NCBI GenBank assembly: GCA_902594405.1
Contig: CACJMB010000004.1
Coordinates: 62,001-126,000, forward strand
Length of the DNA stretch: 64,000 bases
Source: an uncultured Pelagibacteraceae bacterium
GTDB taxonomy: Bacteria; Pseudomonadota; Alphaproteobacteria; Pelagibacterales; Pelagibacteraceae
Reading direction: 5' to 3'
Shown: positions 50,884-60,307 of the stretch, piece after piece
Numbering within the stretch: position 1 is the stretch's first letter
Layout: each line of letters starts with the position of its first letter
Made by a program: the position numbers and the translations under genes
Notes under the pieces: generated by a model
Told to the model about the DNA's origin: nothing
Seen by the model: the letters and a program-made list of their open reading frames with translations, nothing else
Databases searched by the model: none

Positions 50884-50886
50884 ATA

Positions 50887-50926
50887 ATTCTACTAAATAG
50901 AATAACATGTTCTATTTAATAGAACA
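50887..50926. promoter_or_regulatory. Likely IclR operator between iclR and tctC
   Basis: Four TTCTA/TAGAA half-sites are spaced here. They give a perfect palindrome at 50908-50926 (TGTTCTAT-TTA-ATAGAACA) and two further overlapping inverted repeats at 50887-50903 and 50896-50916. The site starts 4 nt upstream of the iclR start codon and about 77 nt before the tctC start codon. The role is inferred from the symmetric sites and the divergent genes. Confidence 0.7.
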
Positions 50927-51002
50927 ATACTAATTAATTGTTTAGACAGTAGTTAATAAAATAAATTAAATCTAATCATTATTAACAGAGAGAGGAAGAA
51001 TA

Positions 51003-51989
51003 ATGAAAAACATAAAAAAACTATTTTCAGTATTATTCTCAGCAATCCTATTATTCTCAGCAACAACTACAAGCTCAGTAGCAATTGACAAATTGCACTT
51101 TGTAATTGGTGGTGGTGCTGGTGGTGGTTGGGATGGAACTGCTAGAGGTACTGGAGAGGCTTTAACAAAAGCTGGTATGTTAAAAAGTGCATCATTTGAA
51201 AATATGTCAGGTGGTGGTGGTGGTAAAGCATTAGCTTACATGATTAACAACAAACCTGCTAATACGGTTTTAGTTCAATCAACACCGTTAGTATTAAGAT
51301 CGATTACTAGACATGAAGGTTATGTGACTGGTGGTGGAAGTGGAGTACTATCTTATAAAGATGTTGTGCCGATTGCTGGTGTAATCGGAGACTATGGTGC
51401 TATTGCTGTTGCAAAAGACTCACCTTACAAAAACTTTAAAGACATCGTTGATGCTTATAAAAAAGATCCTAAGTCAGTTAAAATGGCTGGTGGATCTGTA
51501 AGAGGAAGCATGGACCATTTAATTGGTGCTTTAGCATTCCAAACAGCTGGAGCGAATCCAAACGATGTAATTTATGTTCCTTACGATGCAGGTGGTAAAG
51601 CATTAGCTGGACTTTTATCTGGAGAAACTCAAATGATTTCTACAGGTTTAGGTGAACTTATGGGAGCAAGAGACCAAGTAAGAATTATTGGTATTACTGC
51701 ACCTGAAAGAGTTTCTGATGCACCAGATGCACCAACGCTTAAAGAACAAGGTTATGATGTACAGTTTGTTAACTGGAGAGGTTTCTTTGGACCTCCAGGC
51801 ATGAGCAATAGCATGAAAAATGAAATTGCAAAAATGTTAGGTGATGTTCAAAAAACTTCGGAGTGGGAAGCTGTAAGAGCAAGAAATGCTTGGGTTAACA
51901 TTTATAACCCAGGTGATGATTTCGTTAAGTTTTTAGAAAAACAAACTGGCGAAATGACAGACCTAATGAAAAAACTAGGAGTTATTTAA
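51003..51989 (+). CDS. tctC: Tripartite tricarboxylate transporter binding protein
   Basis: The 328-residue periplasmic protein has a signal peptide (1-27) and the Bug/TctC features: the LHFVIGGGAGGGWDGTARG start, FGPPGMSNSMKNEIAKML near the C-terminus, and GGKALAGLLSGETQ. It binds an organic acid for the TctAB membrane complex. It has a good ribosome site (AGAGAGGAAG). The exact carboxylate is unknown. Confidence 0.9.
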   Translation: MKNIKKLFSVLFSAILLFSATTTSSVAIDKLHFVIGGGAGGGWDGTARGTGEALTKAGMLKSASFENMSGGGGGKALAYMINNKPANTVLVQSTPLVLRSITRHEGYVTGGGSGVLSYKDVVPIAGVIGDYGAIAVAKDSPYKNFKDIVDAYKKDPKSVKMAGGSVRGSMDHLIGALAFQTAGANPNDVIYVPYDAGGKALAGLLSGETQMISTGLGELMGARDQVRIIGITAPERVSDAPDAPTLKEQGYDVQFVNWRGFFGPPGMSNSMKNEIAKMLGDVQKTSEWEAVRARNAWVNIYNPGDDFVKFLEKQTGEMTDLMKKLGVI

Positions 51990-52004
51990 TCCAGTTTGGA
52001 TTAA
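51986..52004 (+). promoter_or_regulatory. Hairpin after tctC
   Basis: Perfect 8-bp arms (51986-51993 and 51997-52004) with a 3-nt loop. The stem includes the tctC stop codon. There is no T-run. It is the fifth such element at a binding-protein/membrane-subunit junction in this window. Confidence 0.65.
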
Positions 52005-52023
52005 GTAATATATAGGAAGAGCA

Positions 52024-52494
52024 GTGAGAATTAGTCCAACTAAATTTATCTCACTGCTCTTTTTTATTTTTTCAGTTTTTTATTTATATACAGCACATCA
52101 AATAGTGGTTTTTACTTTTGATGAGAATGCTCCATTTAATGCAAGAACATTCCCAATCTATTTAGGTTGGGCAGGAATTTTAATTTCAGGATTAATTATA
52201 ATTTTACCTGAAAAAATAAAAATTGAGGTAAACCATAAACATCTTGATTACAAAAGTATTATATATTTAATTTTAATTTCAATAATTTATGGAGCAGTAA
52301 TTTTAAAAATTGGATATTTTTTATCGACTTCTTTATTTCTGATTGCTTCTTATTATTTTTTGGGTGAAAGAAGATGGTTATGGATGTTTTTACTTTCATT
52401 TCCTTTTGTGGCAATTTTCATGTTTTTACTACATGGAGTTCTTAATATTTATTTAAGAGATCCACTTTTACAATATTTAGGAATTATTGGATGA
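52024..52494 (+). CDS. tctB: Tripartite tricarboxylate transporter small membrane subunit
   Basis: The 156-residue protein starts at GTG behind AGGAAG (about 52014-52019). It has four hydrophobic segments (about 7-24, 40-57, 75-95 and 115-140), as expected for TctB. Sequence conservation in this family is low, so the call rests on position between tctC and tctA. It overlaps tctA by 4 nt (ATGA). Confidence 0.82.
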   Translation: MRISPTKFISLLFFIFSVFYLYTAHQIVVFTFDENAPFNARTFPIYLGWAGILISGLIIILPEKIKIEVNHKHLDYKSIIYLILISIIYGAVILKIGYFLSTSLFLIASYYFLGERRWLWMFLLSFPFVAIFMFLLHGVLNIYLRDPLLQYLGIIG

Positions 52495-53987
52495 TCGAAG
52501 GAATTTTAATTGGTTTAAATACAGCTTTATCACTTCAAAATATAATTATTGTTATGATTGGGTGTTTTGCCGGAACAATAATTGGAATGCTCCCTGGATT
52601 AGGTCCAATGACTGCAATTGCTTTAATGATACCAATTACATATGGTTTTGATCCAGCATCAGGTTTAATTTTAATGGCTGGTGTTTATTATGGAGCAGTT
52701 TTTGGTGGATCGACATCATCAATTTTATTAAATGCACCTGGAGTTCCAGGAACTGTAGCAACAGCTTTTGATGGTTATCCTATGGCACAACAAGGTAAGG
52801 CTGGTAAAGCTTTAGCTATTGCAGCTTATAGTTCATTTGCAGGTGGAACAATTTCCGCAATATTTTTATTAATTGCAGCACCAAGTTTATCTAAAATAAG
52901 TTTATCATTTAGATCTCCAGATTATTTTGCTTTAATGATGTTGGGTTTAACTGCTGTTTCAGCATTTTCTTCGAAAGGACAATTCTTAAAAGCAATGATG
53001 ATGGTTGTTTTAGGTTTGATGTTAGCTTCAATTGGCCAAGATTCGTTATCAGATATTTCTAGATTTACTTTTGGAAACATGAATTTATCTGATGGAATTA
53101 GCTTTGTATTGATCGTGATGGCTACATTTGCAATGAGTGAAGCTTTAACAATTATATTTAGGGGTAAAGATCCAAATAGAGCAGCAAAACAAATTTCTTT
53201 AACTGAACTCGGTTCAATTAAAGTAAATAAAGAAGAAACTATTAAAATGGCTAAAACAATACCTCGTTCTTCTATTTTAGGTTTTTTAATTGGTGTTTTA
53301 CCTGGTGCAGGAGCAACAATAGCATCTTTCTTAGCTTATGGAATGGAACGAAATTATGTGAGTGATGAAGAAAAAGAAAAATTTGGAAAAGGCAGTGTTC
53401 ATGGTTTATCAGCCCCGGAGACTGCAAATAATGCTGCATGTTCTGGATCATTTGTACCATTATTAACGTTAGGTATTCCTGGTAGCGGAACAACAGCTGT
53501 GATGTTAGGAGCTCTATTAGGTTTTGGTATTCAACCTGGTCCTAGATTATACCAAACCAATCCCGAAATTTTCTGGTCAGTAATAATGTCGATGTATATC
53601 GGTATGGTTGTTCTATTAATTTTAAATTTACCTTTAATTCCTTACATAGCTCGTATTCTAGCAGTTCCAAGAAATTTTTTAATTCCACTAATTTTATTTT
53701 TTTCAATTACAGGTATTTATTTAATGTCATTTAATAATTTTGATATTTATTTAATGATTGGTATAGCAGTGGTGGCTACTTTCTTGCGCTTATACGAATT
53801 TCCTATGCCTCCTTTAATCCTCGCCTTTGTACTTGGAAAGTTAATAGAGGAAAACTTAAGGAGATCATTATTGATTAGTGATGGGTCCTTCAGTTTTTTA
53901 TGGGATAGGCCTTTAACTCTAATTATTCTATTGATTACAATTGGGATCGTTGGTTGGCAAATTTACAGATCTTTAATAAGAAAATAA
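52491..53987 (+). CDS. tctA: Tripartite tricarboxylate transporter large membrane subunit
   Basis: The 498-residue protein has 10-12 helices and the TctA signature GCFAGTIIGMLPGLGPMTAIALMIPITYG (starting near 23), repeated later as IGVLPGAGATIASFLAYG. It forms the transport path for the organic acid delivered by TctC, coupled to an ion gradient. It converges with the DMT-transporter gene with no gap. Confidence 0.92.
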   Translation: MIEGILIGLNTALSLQNIIIVMIGCFAGTIIGMLPGLGPMTAIALMIPITYGFDPASGLILMAGVYYGAVFGGSTSSILLNAPGVPGTVATAFDGYPMAQQGKAGKALAIAAYSSFAGGTISAIFLLIAAPSLSKISLSFRSPDYFALMMLGLTAVSAFSSKGQFLKAMMMVVLGLMLASIGQDSLSDISRFTFGNMNLSDGISFVLIVMATFAMSEALTIIFRGKDPNRAAKQISLTELGSIKVNKEETIKMAKTIPRSSILGFLIGVLPGAGATIASFLAYGMERNYVSDEEKEKFGKGSVHGLSAPETANNAACSGSFVPLLTLGIPGSGTTAVMLGALLGFGIQPGPRLYQTNPEIFWSVIMSMYIGMVVLLILNLPLIPYIARILAVPRNFLIPLILFFSITGIYLMSFNNFDIYLMIGIAVVATFLRLYEFPMPPLILAFVLGKLIEENLRRSLLISDGSFSFLWDRPLTLIILLITIGIVGWQIYRSLIRK

Positions 53988-54878
53988 TTAAGATTTTATA
54001 TCTATACGCTTTCTAATAATTTCTTTATCAAGTTTCATTTCACGATAAGACATGATTAAAACACCTAAAAATATAACACTAGCACCAATCCAAGTGAAGA
54101 GATCAGGTGTTTCACTAAAAACATAATATCCAATTAAAGAAGCAAACACTAAACTTAGAAATGAGTATGGTTGTGTCATACTAACATCTACTAATTTGTA
54201 TGCGTGATTAATACAAAGATGCAACAATGTACCAAATAAACCTGCAAAAAATAAATAAATCAAAGTTTGAAAACTAGGTGTTTGCCAATAAAACAACGCA
54301 ATAATGAAACTAAAAATTGTCATATACGTGTATCCATAAGATAAAATCGTAATCGAACTATCATCTTTTGCGATAGTTTTTGTAATTATAATGACTATTG
54401 ACCACATAAAAGACGATGCCAGTGCCATATAAACTCCAAGAGAGATTTCAATTATTCCTGGTCTTAAAATTATTAACATTCCAATAAATCCTAAAACTAG
54501 TGCAAAACTTCTATATATGTAAATTTTTTCTCCCAAAAACAAAACTGCCAATATTGTTACTATAAAAGGAACCACAAAAGATATAGCTGTAGCTTTTTCA
54601 ATTGGCATCATTACTAAAGCTGAGAAATATAATAACATTGAAGGTAAGTTTAAAACCGCTCTTAAAAAATGTTTTTTATGATGATTAGTTTTAAAAACTG
54701 CAAATTTAGATTTTAGCATATAGGGAAAAATAATTAGGAAACCAAATAAAAATCTAAAAAACCCTGCAACATAAACATTAACTTCTTCTTGAGCTAACTT
54801 TAAAAAAGTTAACATTAGTGTTCCACAAAAAACTGAGATTATAATTAAAAAAATTGCTAATTTATTATTTGAAATCAA
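53988..54878 (-). CDS. DMT/EamA-family transporter
   Basis: The 296-residue protein has ten hydrophobic helices in two EamA repeats, beginning with FLIIISVFCGTLMLTFLKL and containing FGTLLHLCINHAYKLVD. Such proteins export amino acids, metabolites or nucleotide sugars. It overlaps the glycosyltransferase gene by 4 nt on the same strand. The substrate is unknown. Confidence 0.83.
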   Translation of the reverse strand: MISNNKLAIFLIIISVFCGTLMLTFLKLAQEEVNVYVAGFFRFLFGFLIIFPYMLKSKFAVFKTNHHKKHFLRAVLNLPSMLLYFSALVMMPIEKATAISFVVPFIVTILAVLFLGEKIYIYRSFALVLGFIGMLIILRPGIIEISLGVYMALASSFMWSIVIIITKTIAKDDSSITILSYGYTYMTIFSFIIALFYWQTPSFQTLIYLFFAGLFGTLLHLCINHAYKLVDVSMTQPYSFLSLVFASLIGYYVFSETPDLFTWIGASVIFLGVLIMSYREMKLDKEIIRKRIDIKS

Positions 54879-55957
54879 TTTAGTATCTTTTTGTATTCTT
54901 CAATTATTTTTGACCATTGAAATTTATTCACAAATTCTTTCGCATTTTTCCCAAGCTGTAAATATTTTTTATTTTCCAATATTGAATTAATAGAAGAATA
55001 AATGTCATCAAGATTATTTCCATCACATATCAGACCAGTCTTTTCATGATCAATTGCATCTGCGGCACCACCATCTTTACCACCAATTGAGGGAATACCG
55101 TATTGTGCAGCTTCAACATACGCAATACCAAAACCTTCAACTGATTTTTTATGGATTATGGATGGCATTACAAAGATATTTGATTTTGAAACTAAAGCAT
55201 TTTTTAAATCATTACTAATATCTTTAAAAAACATAACTTGTGCTTCAAGATCTAGCTCTTTTACTAAATTCTTAATATTTTCTTCCTCTTCTCCATATCC
55301 AACACAAATGTAAACAATGTCAGGATATATTTGTTTCAAATTTCTCAAAGCCATTATTATTTTTTCGTGATTTTTACGTTTATCAAATCTCGAAACTGTA
55401 ATTAGTCTTGGATTTTTAACTTTAAGTATACTTTCAACTTTATCTAAAGTTTTTTTATTTAATTCTTCAGCAGGATCCACACCTGGATTTATGACAATTA
55501 CTTTATTTTCATTAACACCAAGTTCTATTGCTAGATTTTTTGTAAACTGAGAATTTGCTATAACTTTTTCAACATTATTTAAAACGCTAACTACTCTTTT
55601 ATTTTGACTAGAACCTTTAGGATGGTTGATTTCTTTACTATGAATCAAACAGTATTTTTTCTTAGAAGTTTTAATAAGTTCTAAACTTTTCCAATGATCG
55701 GCAATAACACCATCTATTTTATTTTCTTTGATATACTCATTAATTAACTGTGCTTTTCTATATTTTCTAAGTAGTTTAATTCCACCAACTCTTTCGATAG
55801 AAAAAGAAGCTTGTTCATCAAAATCTTTGTGACCTTCTATATGATCTGCAAAAACTTTTATCATAAAGTTTTTAGATAGTTCTCTTGAAAGGCCCCACAT
55901 TAAACTTTGCATGCCGCCAAGCTCAGGAGGGAATGATCTAGTTACAATTAGATACAT
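54875..55957 (-). CDS. GT4-family glycosyltransferase
   Basis: The 360-residue enzyme has the GT4 N-terminal block RSFPPELGGMQSLMWGLSRE (about 7-26), ITVSRFDKRKNHEKIIMAL (about 182-200) and the E-x7-E motif VEGFGIAYVEAAQYGIPSIG (about 280-299). It would transfer a sugar from a nucleotide donor for surface glycans. It overlaps a thioredoxin-like gene upstream by 1 nt (TAATG). The donor is unknown. Confidence 0.85.
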   Translation of the reverse strand: MYLIVTRSFPPELGGMQSLMWGLSRELSKNFMIKVFADHIEGHKDFDEQASFSIERVGGIKLLRKYRKAQLINEYIKENKIDGVIADHWKSLELIKTSKKKYCLIHSKEINHPKGSSQNKRVVSVLNNVEKVIANSQFTKNLAIELGVNENKVIVINPGVDPAEELNKKTLDKVESILKVKNPRLITVSRFDKRKNHEKIIMALRNLKQIYPDIVYICVGYGEEEENIKNLVKELDLEAQVMFFKDISNDLKNALVSKSNIFVMPSIIHKKSVEGFGIAYVEAAQYGIPSIGGKDGGAADAIDHEKTGLICDGNNLDDIYSSINSILENKKYLQLGKNAKEFVNKFQWSKIIEEYKKILN

Positions 55958-56511
55958 TAATCATACTTCCATTTAATACCACAGCCCGCACTCGGTATTT
56001 GATCTTCAGGACCTTTTCCAGTTTCAGCTATTTGTTTCATAGCTGTCAGCAGATCACTTTCTCCGTCTTTAACTGGAATAAACTTTTTAAGTTCTCTTAA
56101 TCGTCCTCTGTATTGAAGTTCTAGATTTTTATTGTAGCCAAAGAAATCTGGAGTACATACAGCATCATATGCTTTAGCAATTTCTTGAGTTTCGTCATGT
56201 AAGTAAGGAAAATTGAAATGATTTTCATTTGAAAACTTGATCATGTTATCAAACGAGTCGTCAGGATAATTAACAAAGTCATTTGAGCAGATAGCAACTG
56301 AGTTGATACCAATTTTTTTCAATTCACTACAATCTTCAACTAATTCTTTTGTAATAGCTTTTACATATGGACAATGATTGCAAATGAACATTATCAAGGT
56401 TCCATTTTCACCTTTGATATCATTTAAAGACAGAATTTTATTATCAGTAGATTTTAATTCAAATGGAATAGCTTTTTGACCAAAATCACATATTGGAGTT
56501 TGTATAGGCAT
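55957..56511 (-). CDS. Thioredoxin-fold protein with CNHCPY motif
   Basis: The 184-residue protein has a thioredoxin fold with the redox motif CNHCPYVKAI (about 44-53) and the cis-Pro region CTPDFFGYNKNLELQYRG. It belongs to the AhpC/TlpA-related group, often called 'thioredoxin family protein' beside envelope genes. There is no signal peptide, so it should work in the cytoplasm. It is transcribed with the glycosyltransferase and DMT-transporter genes. Confidence 0.85.
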   Translation of the reverse strand: MPIQTPICDFGQKAIPFELKSTDNKILSLNDIKGENGTLIMFICNHCPYVKAITKELVEDCSELKKIGINSVAICSNDFVNYPDDSFDNMIKFSNENHFNFPYLHDETQEIAKAYDAVCTPDFFGYNKNLELQYRGRLRELKKFIPVKDGESDLLTAMKQIAETGKGPEDQIPSAGCGIKWKYD

Positions 56512-56530
56512 AATGTAAAATATATAGATT

Positions 56531-57043
56531 ATGTTTTATGATTTAAAAGATAAAAAACCAAAAAACTCTGGCGAAAATTGGGTAGCTCCTAATGCCACAA
56601 TAATTGGAGATGTTACTTTAGAAAAAAATACAAGTATTTGGTTTAATGCAGTGCTTAGAGGAGATATTGAAAATATTCATATTGGTGAAGGATCTAATGT
56701 ACAAGATGGAAGCGTATTACACACAGATCCTGGATGTCCTTTAAAAGTAGGAAAAAATGTTACGGTTGGCCATCTAGTTATGCTTCATGGATGTACCATT
56801 GGAGATAATAGTTTAATTGGTATTGGAGCTGTTATCTTAAATAAAGCTAACATTGGAAAGAATTGTATTATTGGAGCTAAAGCTTTGATAACAGAAAATA
56901 AAATCATACCAGATAACTCTTTGGTTGTCGGGTCACCAGGTAAAGTTATTAGAGAAGTTTCAGAGGAAGAAAAAAAAGCAGTATTTGAGAACACAAAACA
57001 TTATCAAGACAACTGGAAAAAATATTCGAAATCAATTTTTTAA
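56531..57043 (+). CDS. Gamma-carbonic-anhydrase-family protein
   Basis: The 170-residue protein is a left-handed beta-helix with hexapeptide repeats (ATIIGDVTLEKNTSIWFNAV, GDNSLIGIGAVILNKANIGK). The zinc ligands typical of gamma-class carbonic anhydrases are His64, His81 and His86. It may hydrate CO2 or act as a zinc-containing acyltransferase-like protein. It is followed 10 nt later by the DUF1330 gene. Confidence 0.85.
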   Translation: MFYDLKDKKPKNSGENWVAPNATIIGDVTLEKNTSIWFNAVLRGDIENIHIGEGSNVQDGSVLHTDPGCPLKVGKNVTVGHLVMLHGCTIGDNSLIGIGAVILNKANIGKNCIIGAKALITENKIIPDNSLVVGSPGKVIREVSEEEKKAVFENTKHYQDNWKKYSKSIF

Positions 57044-57052
57044 AGGAGATAA

Positions 57053-57343
57053 ATGCCAGCAGGCTACGTAATAGCTCAATTAAAAGTAACTAATCCTGAA
57101 AATTATAAAGAATATGTTGAAAAGGTTACGCCACTCGTAAAAAAATTTGGTGGAGAATTTTTAGTAAGAGCTGGTGAATTTCAAATTTTTGATGGTGAAA
57201 CAAATTTTCCTAGAATTATTATTCTTAAATTTCCTACATATGAAAAAGCATTAGAATGGTACAATTCTGAAGAATACAAACCAATAAAACAAATAAGATT
57301 AGATAATTCCGAAGGTACAAATATAATTATTAAAGGTATTTGA
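57053..57343 (+). CDS. DUF1330-family small protein
   Basis: The 96-residue protein has the DUF1330 pattern (PAGYVIAQLKVTNPENYKEY start, FPTYEKALEWYNSEEYKPI near 67-85), a dimeric ferredoxin-like alpha/beta barrel. An AAAGGAG ribosome site precedes it. The function of the family is not known. It is probably co-expressed with the gamma-carbonic-anhydrase-like gene. Confidence 0.82.
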   Translation: MPAGYVIAQLKVTNPENYKEYVEKVTPLVKKFGGEFLVRAGEFQIFDGETNFPRIIILKFPTYEKALEWYNSEEYKPIKQIRLDNSEGTNIIIKGI

Positions 57344-57356
57344 AAGAATAATTGGT

Positions 57357-57560
57357 TTAGTTAAATAATAGATCATTCACCGAATAAATGATCAATCCAA
57401 TAATTACTATAAATAAAATTAAGAAAGATAATTGCCCACTTAACTTAGATTTAATTTTGGTTTTACCCTCTTTAAATTTTTTAAAATGAATACTCCCAAA
57501 TCTCATTACAGCTAATCCTAAAATTATAAGAAATGCTGTAAATATATATCCAGTAACCAT
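57357..57560 (-). CDS. Small two-helix membrane protein
   Basis: The 67-residue protein has two hydrophobic segments (about 3-19 and 44-63) separated by a basic loop (KKFKEGKTKIKSK). It begins directly next to the stop of the PNPOx-like gene. No family is recognised. Confidence 0.55.
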   Translation of the reverse strand: MVTGYIFTAFLIILGLAVMRFGSIHFKKFKEGKTKIKSKLSGQLSFLILFIVIIGLIIYSVNDLLFN

Positions 57561-58166
57561 CTATGGAACTAACCAGGTATCTTTTTTATTTTCTAAATTA
57601 AACTTTGCTCTTCGATGGCCTTTAGCTGCTAAATAAAGCCATTCTATAGATTTAATTTTGCACTGAATAACAGTAAAGTTTTTATAACCCTCTTCGCTTT
57701 GTTCTTTGGTATAATCAAAATTATCTAATTCTGGTTTTAGACCGGACGTTGGTAGATCTGACTCAGTTCCTGGACCATTATCAACTAAATAACATTTTCT
57801 ACTAATATGTTGGGTTTTAGACCAAGATTCTTTTGTTACATCATTATTGTGATTAACCGTACATTCAACTTTCAATCTAACCTGTATTTTTTCATCTTTA
57901 TCGTAAAATAACATTGCTGCATTTTTATTTGCTTTTAACTTTTCAATTTTATCTGATCGTATATCACTATGATATTGGACAAGATTATTTGATTGATCAG
58001 ATTTTCTTAAGACTACAATTCTTCCATCAAAATCTGATTGATCACCACAAATAAATACCGGTATTCTAAAAGGAGAACCTCTGTCTTTAACAGCATTATT
58101 CAGCATTGACCAAATTTTCTTTTTGATCTCTGCAAAGTCCTCGTAATAAGGAACTGTATCCGTCAC
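57561..58166 (-). CDS. Pyridoxamine 5'-phosphate oxidase-like flavoprotein
   Basis: The 201-residue protein has the FMN-binding split-barrel pattern of the PNPOx family (GRIVVLRKSDQSNNLVQYHSD at about 49-69, AMLFYDKDEKIQVRLKVECT near 85-104, and a final GHRRAKF). It could be PdxH-related but is too divergent to name, and may oxidise another substrate or bind heme. It is followed by the two-helix protein gene. Confidence 0.8.
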   Translation of the reverse strand: MTDTVPYYEDFAEIKKKIWSMLNNAVKDRGSPFRIPVFICGDQSDFDGRIVVLRKSDQSNNLVQYHSDIRSDKIEKLKANKNAAMLFYDKDEKIQVRLKVECTVNHNNDVTKESWSKTQHISRKCYLVDNGPGTESDLPTSGLKPELDNFDYTKEQSEEGYKNFTVIQCKIKSIEWLYLAAKGHRRAKFNLENKKDTWLVP

Positions 58167-58171
58167 AAATA

Positions 58172-59047
58172 TTATTTTTTCTTTTTTAATCTAGCAATCA
58201 AACCTGAGCTATCCCAACGATTTCCACCCATTTCTTGAACCTCAGCATAATAACCATCAATAATTTCTGTTATAGGCACAGGTGAACCATTTTTTTTTGC
58301 TTCCTCGATTGCAATTTTTAGATCTTTTCTCATCCAATCAATAGCAAAACCATAATCAAACTTATCATCAGTCATAGTTCGGTATCTATTTTCCATTTGC
58401 CAAGATTGTGCCGCACCTTTAGATATTGTTTCCATAACTTTATCCATATCTAAACCTGCGTTTATTCCAAAATTAATTGCTTCAGATAAACCTTGGACTG
58501 TTCCAGCAATACACATTTGGTTCATCATCTTTGTTAACTGACCACTTCCACAAGGACCAATTAATTTTACTTTTTTACTATAACAATCAATTACAGGTTC
58601 AGCCTTTTTAAACACTTCTTCATCGCCACCAACCATTACTGTTAGTATTCCACCTTCAGCGCCAGCTTGTCCACCTGAAATAGGGGCATCTAAAAAACTA
58701 AATCCTTTATCATTTGCTTTTTTATTTAATTCTCTTGATACTTCTGCAGATACAGTTGAGTTATCAATAAAAATAGACCCAGCTTTTGCTGTGTTAAATA
58801 ATCCATTTTCTCCAGTTGCAACTTCTCTTAAATCATCATCATTACCAACACATGTGAAAATAAAATCGGCACCATCTGCAGCCTCCGCAGGTGTATTGGC
58901 CATTTTACCTTTATATTCACCAATCCATTTTTCAGCTTTAGATTTAGTTCTATTAAAAACAGTTACATTGTGTCCGGCTTTTGATATATATCCAGCCATT
59001 GGGTAGCCCATAACCCCAAGACCTATGAAAGCAACATTACAAGTCAT
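58172..59047 (-). CDS. 3-hydroxyisobutyrate/tartronate-semialdehyde-type beta-hydroxyacid dehydrogenase
   Basis: The 291-residue NAD(P)-dependent enzyme has GLGVMGYPMAGYISKAG (about 8-24), the substrate block DAPISGGQAGAEGG (about 118-131) and the catalytic Lys in GSGQLTKMMNQM (about 164-175). It acts on 3-hydroxyisobutyrate, glycerate/tartronate semialdehyde or a related beta-hydroxyacid. The specificity is not resolved. It lies 5 nt upstream of the PNPOx-like gene. Confidence 0.87.
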   Translation of the reverse strand: MTCNVAFIGLGVMGYPMAGYISKAGHNVTVFNRTKSKAEKWIGEYKGKMANTPAEAADGADFIFTCVGNDDDLREVATGENGLFNTAKAGSIFIDNSTVSAEVSRELNKKANDKGFSFLDAPISGGQAGAEGGILTVMVGGDEEVFKKAEPVIDCYSKKVKLIGPCGSGQLTKMMNQMCIAGTVQGLSEAINFGINAGLDMDKVMETISKGAAQSWQMENRYRTMTDDKFDYGFAIDWMRKDLKIAIEEAKKNGSPVPITEIIDGYYAEVQEMGGNRWDSSGLIARLKKKK

Positions 59048-59058
59048 AATTTTTTTCT

Positions 59059-60264
59059 ATGTTTAAAAGTTTAAGTTTAAAAGTAATTGTATTTGGTTTT
59101 ATTTTTACATTTTTTTCAAGTTTTGGACAGAGTTTTTTTCTTGGCCTATTTAATTCTAGTATTAGAGACGCCTTATCAATTACACATGGACAATTTGGCT
59201 CAATTTATGCATCAGCCACTTTACTAAGTAGTATTGTTTTAGTTTGGATTGGAAAAAAAATTGACGATGTAAACATATTAAAGTTTGCTTCTTATGTAAT
59301 TATTTTTCTATCTGCTTCTTGTTTTATATTTTCAAAAATTTCATCAGTTATTTTTTTATTTGTAGGAATTTTTTTAATGCGTCTAGCTGGACAAGGATTA
59401 TCAAGTCACACAGCAACAACAACCATATCTCGTTTTTTTGAAAAAAATAGAGGAAGAGCTTTAAGCACAGGTTGGTTAGGTTTGTCATTAGCTGAATTTA
59501 TAATGCCAGTTTTAATTGTTTTTTTATTAACTTTTATAGAATGGAGAGATATTTGGGTTTCAATATCTATTTTAGTTATACTTGTTTTACCTGTTGCAAC
59601 TTTTCTTTTAGTTAAAGATGTTAAGCTTGATACCAGAGAAGAATCCAAAATAGAAGAGATCAATAGAGAAATTAAACAGTGGAAAAGAATAGAAGTTTTG
59701 AAAGATTATAGATTTTATATCATTTGTATGACTATGTTAGCAATGCCATGGATTGCAACAGGATCTTTTGTTTATCAATCTTTTATATCTTCTTCAAAAG
59801 ACTGGGGACCTTATGTAATTGCACAATCATTTATGGCTTACTCTATTTTATCGGTGATTACTCTTTTTATATCTGGTTTTTTAATTGATAAATTTTCAAG
59901 TAGAAAATTATTAATATATATGAACATCCCACTTCTTTTTGGTACTGTAGTTCTTTATTATTTTAATGCACCACTTTCATCTTTTGTATTTTTTGGTTTA
60001 GTGGGGGTGACAAATGGTTTGGCAAACGTACTTGGTTCCTCAACTTGGGCTGAGATTTATGGTGTTAAATATATTGGGTCCATAAAAGCCTTAACAACGG
60101 CATTGATGGTATTTTCAACAGCATTTGGTACGGCTCTATTTGGTTTTCTGATTGATATTGGCTTTTCAATTGAACAGATAGCCGTTGTTTCAGGAACTTA
60201 TATCTTTGGTTCAATTATTCTTCTTTATTTAGTTAAAAATAAGCTAAATCCGAATTATTTATAA
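59059..60264 (+). CDS. MFS transporter
   Basis: The 401-residue protein has twelve hydrophobic helices and MFS-like loop motifs (GKKIDDVNILKFASY near 68, ISRFFEKNRGRALSTGWLG near 120). It is likely an importer or exporter of an organic anion. It is divergent from the hydroxyacid dehydrogenase gene with a 12-nt gap, so the two may share function. The substrate is unknown. Confidence 0.83.
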   Translation: MFKSLSLKVIVFGFIFTFFSSFGQSFFLGLFNSSIRDALSITHGQFGSIYASATLLSSIVLVWIGKKIDDVNILKFASYVIIFLSASCFIFSKISSVIFLFVGIFLMRLAGQGLSSHTATTTISRFFEKNRGRALSTGWLGLSLAEFIMPVLIVFLLTFIEWRDIWVSISILVILVLPVATFLLVKDVKLDTREESKIEEINREIKQWKRIEVLKDYRFYIICMTMLAMPWIATGSFVYQSFISSSKDWGPYVIAQSFMAYSILSVITLFISGFLIDKFSSRKLLIYMNIPLLFGTVVLYYFNAPLSSFVFFGLVGVTNGLANVLGSSTWAEIYGVKYIGSIKALTTALMVFSTAFGTALFGFLIDIGFSIEQIAVVSGTYIFGSIILLYLVKNKLNPNYL

Positions 60265-60307
60265 AATAGCTCTTGATTTTTAAAGACTCACTGTGTAGAT
60301 ACTCCGC

